Part shown: positions 39,112-47,098 of the stretch, in pieces | How the letters are laid out: every line of letters begins with the position of its first letter | Position numbering within the stretch: the stretch's first letter is position 1 | DNA from: Prionace glauca | Lineage: Eukaryota > Chordata > Chondrichthyes > Carcharhiniformes > Carcharhinidae | NCBI GenBank assembly: GCA_037974335.1 | Contig: CM075761.1 | Coordinates: forward strand, 12,203,543-12,267,542 | Length of the DNA stretch: 64,000 nt | Reading direction: 5' to 3' | Notes under the pieces: generated by a model | What the model was told of the DNA's origin: nothing | What the model saw: the letters and a program-made list of their open reading frames with translations, nothing else | Databases searched by the model: none | Made by a program: the position numbers and the translations under genes

Positions 39112-39628
39112 AGACGCCTTAAAAGATTTATGAAGCCAATAGCCTGGTGTTTTGTTCACTGTATGAAAACTGGGCGGCGGGCTATTTATAGCTTGCGGTT
39201 TCAAGTTTAGCGCCAAGGTGTGACCTCGGCAGGCAGCTCTGTGCGTGCACCGCCTCAACTGTGAAAACAAGCAAACCACTGAGAGCTTCTGGCTCGAATA
39301 ATTTTCCATCAGCGGCTGAAAATGTATAGAATCATGGCTAGCGACTTCCGCCCCTGGGTCCTCTGCACACCGCAGAATATGCGAAGCGTCCTTTTGTGGG
39401 TAAAAGTTCACAGCCGTAGCCAGAACTAGTGTGTCTCTGTGCTGCCACGTTAAACCCTCTGCTGCAGGTTCGACTGACTGTACCCATTTTTAGTCTAGGT
39501 CATGAACTTTTGCAGAACAGTTCAAGCGCTCAGTTCCCGGTGATGTCAGAACCATCAGCATTTCATTCTAGAAACCTCTTTACACCATAGACGGCGAGGC
39601 AAAACCTCATCGTATTATCGCTAGACTG
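39112..39628. other. Unassigned sequence with a TATA-like element
   Basis: About 500 bases without recognised repeats. On minus, gctataaatagcc (around 39181-39193) is a perfect TATA-type sequence. An open minus frame upstream of it (NFYPQKDASHILRCAEDPGA) only faintly recalls a C1-domain FYP motif. No gene can be supported. Confidence 0.3.
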
Positions 39629-39875
39629 TTAGAATCGAATATAATCCCTATCGTGCAGAAGGAGGTCATTCTGCCCATCGAGTCGGCACTGAAACAATCC
39701 CACCCAGGCCCTATCCCTGTAAACCCATATTATGTATCCTGCTAATCCCTCGGTTTCATGTATCCCGGGACGCAAAGGGGCAATTTAGCGTGGCCAATCA
39801 GCCTAACCCACATATATTTGGACTGTTGGGGGAAACCGGGGCATCTGGAGGAAACTCGTACAAACATGGGGAGAA
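39629..39875 (-). repeat. SINE-T1, 3' two thirds
   Basis: Minus: 'cgaatataatccctatcgtgcagaaggaggtcattctgcccatcgagtcgg', 'cccaggccctatccctgtaaacc', 'ggactgttgggggaaaccggggcatctggaggaaactcg', ending 'catggggagaat', where CR1-C begins. Confidence 0.75.
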
Positions 39876-41271
39876 TATTGGCGAATGTGGACTGGGGGAG
39901 TGCGCTGGAGGGAGAGTCTGCTGAGGAGCAGTGGAGGATCTTTAAGGAGATCTTTCTTTGTGCTCAGCAGGAATTTATTCCGATGGTCAAAAAGGACTGT
40001 AGGAGGAGAGGTAATAAGCCGTGGATAACGAAGGAGGTGAAGGAAAGTGTTAAATTAAAAGCGGAGGAATTTAGAGTAGCGAAGAAGAGTGGGCGAGAAG
40101 AGGATTGGGAGAGGTTTAAATGTCAACAAAGATTGACAAAGAAGTTGATAAAGGAGGGTAGGAGAAACTATGAAGCTGGGCTAGCGCTTAATATAAAAAA
40201 GGATAACAAGAGTTTTTATAAATATATAAAAAGGAAGAGGCTGGCTAGGGTGAACGTTGGTCCTTTAGAGGATGAGAAAGGTGAACTAGTGGTAGGGGAT
40301 GGGGATATGGCTAAGGTATTGAATAACTTTTTTGTTTCTGTCTTCACGGAGGAGGTTGTGAATAATTTGCCGGGTGTTAGCGATGGAAAGGTGGTAGGAA
40401 TGGAGGGTCTTAATGACATTACTGTTACTAGAGAGGCGGTGCTCGACAGACTGGAGGGGCTGATTGTGGACAAGTCCCCAGGACCGGATGGGATGCATCC
40501 GAGAGTTCTGAAAGAAATGGCGGAGGTTATAGTGGATGCATTGGTGGTTATTTTCCAGACGTCGCTGGATTCCGGGGAAGTGCCGGAAGATTGGAAAGCG
40601 GCTAATGTTACGCCGTTGTTTAAGAAGGGTGCTAGGCAAAAGGCAGGGAATTATAGGCCGGTTAGTTTAACGTCTGTGGTAGGTAAAATGTTAGAATCCG
40701 TCATTAAAGAGGAAATTGCGAGGCATCTTGAAGGGAATTGCTTGATAGAGCAGACGCAGCATGGTTTCATTAAAGGGAAGTCGTGTCTGACAAATTTACT
40801 GGAGTTATATGAGGATGTGTCTAGGGCAGTGGATAGAGGAGAGCCGGTGGATGTGGTCTTTCTAGATTTTCAGAAGGCGTTTGACAAAGTACCGCATAAG
40901 AGGTTATTGCAGAAGGTCAGGGGACTTGGAGTTGGGGATAGGGTGTTAGCGTGGATAGAGGATTGGTTGTCAAATAGGAGGCAGAGAGTGGGGGTCAACG
41001 GGTGCTATTCGGATTGGCGGATGGTGACTAGTGGAGTGCCCCAGGGGTCGGTGCTGGGGCCTTAGCTTTTTACCATTTATATAGATGATCTGGAGGAGGG
41101 AACCGAGTGTCGGGTGTCGAAATTTGCAGATGACATCAAGATTGGGGGAACGGCAAATTGTGCGGAGGGTGTGGAGAGTCTGCAGAAGGATCTAGATAGG
41201 CTGGGCGAATGGGCCAGGAACTGGCAAATGGAATTTAATGTTGGCAAATGTGAGGTGGTCCACTTTGAATC
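39876..41271 (+). mobile_element. CR1-C LINE, central part (endonuclease end to RT)
   Basis: An open frame through 41064 encodes SAEEQWRIFKEIFLCAQQEF, then RT motifs KSPGPDGMHPRVLKEMAEV, LFKKGARQKAGNYRPVSLTS, QHGFIKGKSCLTNLLELYED, VDVVFLDFQKAFDKVPHKRL and [10 protein letters not shown]. It is closed by a TAG after GP. The next bases in another reading give FTIYIDDLEEG and KFADDIKIGG (about 41070-41150). It breaks at 'gaggtggtccactttga', and the family resumes at about 42322. The bulk of the endonuclease is missing. Confidence 0.88.
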
Positions 41272-41741
41272 AATTGAATATATGCTAATTCCATTCAAAA
41301 GTCTAATGGCAGCAGGGAAGAAGCTGCTCTTGAGTGGGTTCATACATGACCTCAGATTTTTATATACTTTTTCCCGATGGAATAATGCGGAAGATAAAAT
41401 GTCTGGGACGTGCGGGGTGTTTGATTATTCTGGCTTCTTTTCCAAGGCAGCAGCAAGTGTAGGCGGTGTCAAGGGATGGGAGGCTGCTTTGCATGATGGG
41501 ACTGGGTTTCGTTCACAACCCATTGTAGATTACTGTGGCCTTGGACAGAGCAGGAGTGATATATCCCTAAAGGATACTTTTGATACTGCATCTATGAAAT
41601 TTGGTGAGATCCGGAGTAGACATTCCAAATCTCCTTAACCCGCTGAGAAAGTTGGTGTTTACTTGGTGGCAGCGTGGGGGAACCAGGGCACGTTCTTGGT
41701 AATATGAGCACCCAGAAACTTAACTCTCGACCATTTTCATT
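41272..41741 (-). repeat. L2/Rex-like LINE 3' region (duplicate of 51190-51680)
   Basis: 'atatgctaattccattcaaaagtctaatggcagc', 'cccgatggaataatgcggaagataaaatgtctggg', down to 'cttaactctcgaccattttcattg'. The same family at 63070-63690 carries on minus a VESFTFPGVQIT block, placing this in a non-LTR retrotransposon ORF end. The copy at 51190 is almost identical over 370 bases. Confidence 0.65.
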
Positions 41742-42012
41742 GCTGCCCATGGCAACCCCTCTCCATCAATCAACTTCCACTTCACCTTTGTTTGTCATTC
41801 TAACATTTAATGTGCAGGGAACGGTGAGGATGTGAAATGTCATATCTGGAACTATACTGGAGGCCCAATTACACCAGGCCGCCCAACGCAAATGGGAGAA
41901 TGAAACGAATTGGGGAAAATAAAGCAAGGTTGAGTGAATGGTAGAGGAATGTAACTGAGTTGTTTTTGCAGGACTGCCGTGCACATATCAAATAACAAAG
42001 AAGTGTCCAGCT
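41742..42012 (-). repeat. Relic of the duplicated receptor locus
   Basis: 41742-41815 (ccatggcaacccctctccatcaatcaacttcc, attctaacatttaat) matches the copy 1 intron at 20655-20715 (ccatggcaacacctctaccaatcaacttcc, attctgatatttaat). 41820-42012 matches 51745-51865 plus 52285-52345 and, inverted, 31153-31320. The adjacent cytoplasmic exon was not found. Confidence 0.55.
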
Positions 42013-42321
42013 CACGTGTGTCTATTTGTGTGCATCGATATATATATATATATATCTGAGTATGTTGTATGTCTATGAGCATGCATGGATAAATATCTGA
42101 GCATGTGTGTGCAAATGTGTGCATATAGACAATTGTTTAATCCATACTAAATTTGGTCTGTGGGAGGAAAGCAGAGCATGTGAAGAAAAGGAATATAGAG
42201 AGAGGGAAAATGTACTAACTCCGCACAGACAGGCACCCAAGGCTGGAATCGATTGTGTCTCCCTGATGCTATGAGGTAGCACTACTAAACATTGTACCAC
42301 CATGCTGCCACCTGATAATTA
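42013..42321. repeat. (TA)n tract and old minus-strand SINE
   Basis: A short (TA)n at 42036-42053. Then 42150-42312 is a degraded minus SINE ('gtctgtgggaggaaagcagagcatgtgaag', 'ccgcacagacaggcacccaaggctggaatcgattgtg', 'gaggtagcactactaaac'). Confidence 0.6.
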
Positions 42322-43005
42322 CTGGAGATGACAGGCGGTTGGAAAAGCATAGAAGATTGGGTGTCCTTGTGCATGAGTCGCAAAAACCCAGTCTGCAGGT
42401 GAAAAAGGTGATCAAGAAGGCGAATGGGATGCTGGCATTTATAGCGAGGGGGATTGAATATAAAAGTAGGGAGGTCCTTCTGCAGCTGTATAGGGCACTG
42501 GTGAGGCCGCAGCTGGAGTACTGTGTGCAGTTTTGGTCGCCCCCCTTGCGCAAGGATATTTTGGCCTTGGAAGTTGTGCCGAGGAGGTTCACTAGGCTGA
42601 TGCCGGAAATGAGGGAGATGGACTATGAAGAGACACTAAATAGACTGGGTCTGTACTCGTTGGAGTTTAGAAGGATGAGGGGGGATCTTATAGAGACGTA
42701 TAAGATAATGAAAGGGATGGATAGGGTAGAGGTAGAGATTTTTCTCGATTAGAAAGGACAGCAGGACTAGAGGGCACAGCCTCAAGATAAGGTGGGGCCG
42801 GGGGGGTGGGGGTGGGGGCATGCAGTTTAGATCAGCGTTGAGGAGGAACTTCTTCACTCAAAGGGTGATGAATCTCTGGAACTCTCTGCCTGTTGAAGTG
42901 GTGGAGGCTACCTCGCTGAATATATTTGGGTAGATCTTATTGAATGGCGCGGCAGGCACCAGGGCTAGATGGCCTACTCCTGCTCCTATTTCTTATGTTC
43001 TTAAG
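42322..43005 (+). mobile_element. CR1-C LINE, 3' part with terminal repeat
   Basis: 'gagatgacaggcggttggaaaagcatagaagattggg' onward encodes LGVLVHESQKPSLQVKKVIK, SREVLLQLYRALVRPQLEY, QFWSPPLRKDILALEVVPRR and LGLYSLEFRRMRGDLIETYK. Then come FFTQRVMNLWNSLPVEVVEA and the 3' UTR ending 'ggcctactcctgctcctatttcttatgttctta'. It follows the part at 39876-41271 with only about 40 family bases missing. Confidence 0.85.
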
Positions 43006-43229
43006 ATCCAGAGATCTCGAAATCGAACCACAGAATTGAAAAAGTGTGAAGCAAGTTTACACTTCTCGCTGCCTTAGAAAAACTGTCAGCAGAATCGAGG
43101 ACACCACTCAGCCCGAACATTCTCTCTTCCACCTTCTTTCGTCAGGAAAAAGATACAAAAGTTTGAGACCAGATGCCAACAGACTCAAGTACAGCTTCTC
43201 CCTTGCTGCCGTCAGGATTTGAATGGATG

Positions 43230-43470
43230 TACCTTCTACCAAACCGGAAAATGCTGGAGAATCTCAAAAGTTCTGACAACATCTGTGTGTAGAGAATTCA
43301 CATTTCGAGTCTAGATGACCCTTCTTCAAAGTTCCGACGAAAAGTTATCTAGACTCGAAACGTTGGCTCTATTCTTTCCCCTCAGGTGCTGTCAGACCTG
43401 CTGAGATTTTCCACTATTTTCTGTTTTTCTTTCAGATTCCAGCATCCGCAGTATTTTGCTTTTACCTTAT
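43230..43470. repeat. Palindromic interspersed repeat
   Basis: The left half (aaaatgctggagaatctcaaaagttctgacaacatctg, cacatttcgagtctagatgacc) is roughly the inverse of the right half (gactcgaaacgttggctc, tgtcagacctgctgagattttcc, ccagcatccgcagtattttgc). The termini suggest a non-autonomous foldback/DNA-type element. No ORF. Confidence 0.5.
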
Positions 43471-44062
43471 ATCAAGCTGATCTTTCTCTACACCCGAGCT
43501 GTGAAGGGGACAATATATTCTGCATCCTCACATTTATTTCACCCGAGGTACTCTATGAACGATATGTTTTATCTGTGTAGAGCGCAAGAGGGAATGTTTT
43601 TCACTGTATCCCAATAGGTGCGGCAAGAATAAATTGAACCAAATCTATGTACTTTGTGAAATGTATATGTTATATTGCTCGTGTGCATAAACAATACGTT
43701 TAACGAAAAACCAATAGATATGACAATAATAACACATCAAATCAACAGCAACATTTTACAGAATTCTAATTCGGTCTTGACTGTGTTCAGTTCTGGCAAC
43801 GCAACGTATGCGAAATATGGAGAGGGCAGAAAAATATATTCACTACAAATAAAGATGAGCGACATCAGTCAACTGGATTGCGTTGACAAGCGAGGGCTGG
43901 TTTCCTGAAATAGCTGAAGGTTAAGAGGAGATGTGAGAAATGTGGTGAAAATACTGGATTATCTGGACAGAGCAGCGATGATGGAACAATTCACAAAGGC
44001 GGAGAGGGCCGGCAACCAGGGGGCATCAATTTAAATAGATTGGATAAAGCAACAATGGTGGC
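43471..44062 (+). repeat. L2-type LINE end fragments and old CR1 relic
   Basis: 43570-43650 'agagcgcaagagggaatgtttttcactgtatcccaataggtgcggcaagaataaattgaaccaaatc' and 43720-43750 resemble LINE 3' ends related to those at 44365 and 50780 (opposite strand). From 43750 on, a degraded CR1 ORF2 end (tgtgttcagttctggcaacgcaacg, later a 'gggggcatcaatttaaat' block). Confidence 0.45.
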
Positions 44063-44352
44063 ATGAATGACAGTTACATATCAGTACGGAGTTGAGGAGA
44101 AACTTCTTCACTCAAAAGGTGGTGAATCTCTGGAATTCTCTGCCCGTTGAAGTGGTGGAGGCTACCTCATTGAATATATTTAAGTCACGGGTAGATAGAT
44201 TTCTGATAGTCAAGGGAATTAAGGGTTATGGGGAGAAAGCGGGAAAGTGGAACTGATCCACTTCAGATCAGCCATGATCTTATTGAATGGCGGGGCAGGC
44301 TCGAAGGGCGAGATGGCCTACTCCTGCTCCTATTTCTTATGTTCTTCTGTTC
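44063..44352 (+). repeat. CR1-C LINE 3' fragment
   Basis: 'agttgaggagaaacttcttcactcaaaaggtggtgaatctctggaattctctgcccgttgaagtgg' (FFTQKVVNLWNSLPVEVV), 3' UTR with 'gatcttattgaatggcggggcaggctcg', terminal ttcttatgttctt. Confidence 0.85.
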
Positions 44353-44364
44353 AGTCCCCATCTA

Positions 44365-44600
44365 CTTGATTTGATTTATTATTGTCACATGTATTGGGAT
44401 ACTGTTGAAAGAATTGCTCCTGCACGCTTGACATACAAAGAATATCATCCTTAGAGTATAGATCTGATTTGATTTGATTTGCGATTGTCACATGCACTGG
44501 GATACTGTGAAAGGTATTTTTTTTCCTTGCACGCAACAAAGGTGAAAAATATCGTTCATAGAGTACAGAGGCTTGATTTGATTGTTTATTGTTACATGCA
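44365..44600 (-). repeat. L2/Rex-like LINE 3' UTR repeats
   Basis: Repeated units 'gatttgatttattattgtcacatgtattgggatactgt' and 'cttgacatacaaagaatatcatcc...tagag', three copies in tandem. The same unit is repeated at 50830-51130 and 62890-63010, upstream of ORF remnants of that LINE. Confidence 0.55.
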
Positions 44601-45566
44601 TTTTGGAGGAGGTAGATGTTCGGAGGGAAGATTTATTAGCAATTCGGAAGAAGAAAAAGAGTTTTGAAAAGTCCCCTGGGCCAGATGGGATACATCCCGA
44701 GACACTTGGGGAGGCAATGGATGGGATTGTGGAGGCTTTAACTTTGATCTTTTGGTCATCGCTGTCCACAGGGATTTGACCAGAGGACTGGTGAGTGGCA
44801 AATGTTATTCCTCTATTGAAGAAAGGAAATAAGAATGAGCCTGGTAATTATAGGCCAGTTAATCATACTTCAGTGGTCGATACGTTAATGGAAAGGGTCC
44901 TGACTGATAGGATTTATTTGGAAAGATGGAGCTTAATTCGGGATAGTCAACACAGTTTCATGAAGGAAAAACCCTGCCTCCTAAACGTGGTTGAATTATT
45001 TGAGGAGGTAAATAAGTGTGTAGATGAAGGTAGAGCAGTTGATGTTGTATACATGGATTTCAGTAAGGCGTTTGATAAGGTTCCCCATGATAGGCTCATG
45101 AAGAAAATAAGGAGGTGTGGGATAGAAGGAAATTTGGCCGATTGGATAAATAATTGGCTGTCTCATGGAAGACAGAAGGTGGTGGTAGAGGGAAAACATT
45201 GAGGCTGGAAACCAGTTACCAGTGGTGTACAACAGGAATCAGGGCTGATTTCTTTGTAATTTTTATGAACGACTTGGAAGAGGGAACTGAAGGGTAGGTT
45301 AGTAAATTTGCTGATGACACCTATAATTGATGGAATAGTGGATGAGGTGGAGGAATCTTCTAGGTTGCAAAGATACATTGATAGGATGCAAAGCTGGGCT
45401 AGAACGTGGCACACAGAATTTAACCCTGATTACTGCGAGGTGATTCATTTTGATAGGACAAACTTGAATGCGGATTACAAGGTCAACGGCAGGGTTCTGA
45501 GGAATGTGGGGAACAGAAAGATCTTGGGGTTCAGACGCATAGATCTCTGAAGGTTGCCACTCAAGT
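44601..45566 (+). mobile_element. CR1-D' LINE relic, left part (RT core)
   Basis: Degraded RT. It shows SPGPDGIHPETLGEAMDGIV, then in frame 44795-45202 PLLKKGNKNEPGNYRPVNHT, VVDTLMERVLTDRIYLERW, QHSFMKEKPCLLNVVELFEE and VDVVYMDFSKAFDKVPHDRL. In shifted frames a GVQQESG and a KFADDT region (45300) follow. It breaks at gccactcaagt and resumes at 50147. The 4-base aagt at 45563 and 50147 flanks the inserted CR1-A. Confidence 0.85.
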
Positions 45567-46015
45567 TCCTCATTGTTCCTGTGGAGCAGAGTTGAGAGGC
45601 AGCGATTTTTGGGCGAGTGAGGAGGCAGCAAAAAGGTAGCAAAAAGTTTATACTGGGTAACTTTTTATTTTAGTTTTAAAGTCGCGAGTTTCGGCGGTTT
45701 TTTAAAATTAAGTTAGAAACCGGAAGTCGTCACTAGGGCGCTTGCCGGTACTTGTAGTTTTTTTTTTCGGGTTTAAAAAGCTCCTACCTCCGTGACTCGG
45801 CCTCATTGTTCCTGTGGAGCAGAGTTGAGAGGCAGCGATTTTTGGGCGAGTGAGGAGGCAGCAAAAAGGTAGCAAAAAGTTTATACTGGGTAACTTTTTA
45901 TTTTAGTTTTAAAGTCGCGAGTTTCGGCGGTTTTTTTTAAATTAAGTTAGAAACCGGAAGTCGGCACTAGGGCGCTTGCCGGTACTTGTAGTTTTTTTTT
46001 CGGGTCCCTAACCCT
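45567..46015 (+). promoter_or_regulatory. CR1-A 5' UTR: two tandem units of about 233 bp
   Basis: Units begin at about 45568 and 45801 with cctcattgttcctgtggagc and contain 'gttgagaggcagcgatttttgggcgagtgagg', 'agtcgcgagtttcggcgg' and 'cttgccggtacttgtag'. The second unit passes into the ORF1 leader. Tandem 5' units of a LINE usually act as internal promoters (as in mouse L1), so a promoter role is likely but inferred. Confidence 0.75.
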
Positions 46016-46096
46016 ATAAATTAGCGCAGAGAGGATACCCGATTCTCTACACTGGTAGAGAATCCCACCCTTCCACCTCCTCTAACCGAATTATAA

Positions 46097-47077
46097 GTGT
46101 GGGGGAAGGTTTTTTTTTCATATATTTTTATTTTTCTGCTGGGAATAGTTTCAGGGATGGCAGTTCAGGCTGTAAGCTGCATCTCCTGTGGGATGTATGT
46201 CGTGAGGGAGTCCAGCAGTGTTTCAGGTGGTTTTACTTGTGGGAAGTGTGTAAAAGTGCAGTTTCTGGAGGAGCGTGTAAAGGAGCTGGAGGTGGAATTA
46301 GAGGAGCTCCGCATAATCCGGAAAGTGGAGGAGGACTTAGAAAGGAGTTATAAGGAGATAGTTACTCCTAGAAATGAGTCTTGGGTCACTGTCAGGAAGA
46401 GGGGAAAGAAGCAGTTGGGGGGTCAATCCCCTGGGGCTGTTCCCCTCCAAAATAGGTTTTCGGTCCTGGAGGCTACAGTTGAGGAGGAATCAACTGGGGA
46501 TAGCCAAAGGGAGCAGGTCTCTGGGGGTGAGCCTATTGGGAAATCTCAGGTGGTTAGGGGTAAGAGGTTGGGCCTCGTGATTGGGGACTCCACAGTTAAG
46601 GGGACGGATAGGAGAGTTGGAGGTAAGGGTAGGGACTCGGGGCTGGTGTGTTGCCTACCTGGGGCTGGGGTCCGGGATGTATCGGACAGGGTATTCAGGA
46701 CTCTTAGGGGAGAGGGAGATCAACCCCAAGTTATAGTTCATGTGGGGACACATGACATAGGGAGATTAAGGGAAGGGGAAATTAAACAAAGATTTATGGA
46801 GTTGGGGTGGAAACTAAAGGCCAAGTCTGGAAGAATAGTTATATCCGGACTCTTGCCTGTGCCACGGGATAGTTTAGAGAGGAATGGAGAGAGGGAAAGT
46901 TTGAACTCGTGGCTGAGGGGATGGTGCAGGAGGGAGGGGTTCAGGTACTTAAGCAATTGGGGCTCATTCTGGGGAAGGCGGGACCTCTATATGAGTGATG
47001 GTTTACACCTGAACCAGAGGGGAATCAGTATCCTGGGGGGTAAATTTGCAAAGGCTATGCGGGGAGGTTTAAACTGA
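46097..47077 (+). CDS. CR1-A ORF1: Cys-pair, coiled-coil, SGNH-type esterase protein
   Basis: 326 codons. The first 20 residues (FFSYIFIFLLGIVSG) are hydrophobic and may be untranslated, since Met21 (MAVQAVSCISCGM) is an equally good start. Then come two CxxC pairs (SCISCG, TCGKC at about 28-51), a heptad-rich coiled coil (FLEERVKELEVELEELRII, about 53-95), a basic KRGKKQ stretch, and an SGNH hydrolase-like domain: LVIGDST (Ser box, about 165), VHVGTHDIG (about 220), and DGLHLNQRG (Asp-His box, about 305). Esterase-type ORF1 proteins are known in CR1/L2-clade LINEs, where they are thought to help RNP formation or membrane association. Unbroken here. Confidence 0.9.
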   Translation: MWGKVFFSYIFIFLLGIVSGMAVQAVSCISCGMYVVRESSSVSGGFTCGKCVKVQFLEERVKELEVELEELRIIRKVEEDLERSYKEIVTPRNESWVTVRKRGKKQLGGQSPGAVPLQNRFSVLEATVEEESTGDSQREQVSGGEPIGKSQVVRGKRLGLVIGDSTVKGTDRRVGGKGRDSGLVCCLPGAGVRDVSDRVFRTLRGEGDQPQVIVHVGTHDIGRLREGEIKQRFMELGWKLKAKSGRIVISGLLPVPRDSLERNGERESLNSWLRGWCRREGFRYLSNWGSFWGRRDLYMSDGLHLNQRGISILGGKFAKAMRGGLN

Positions 47078-47098
47078 TTTGGGGGGGGGGGTGGGATA

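Noticed and set aside
38866-39411. 181-codon minus frame starting MNFYPQKDASHILRC, considered as a C1-type Ig exon because of FYP
   Set aside because: Lacks the following Trp and second Cys spacing of a C1 domain, has no convincing splice sites, and its lower half runs into a CR1-A tail.
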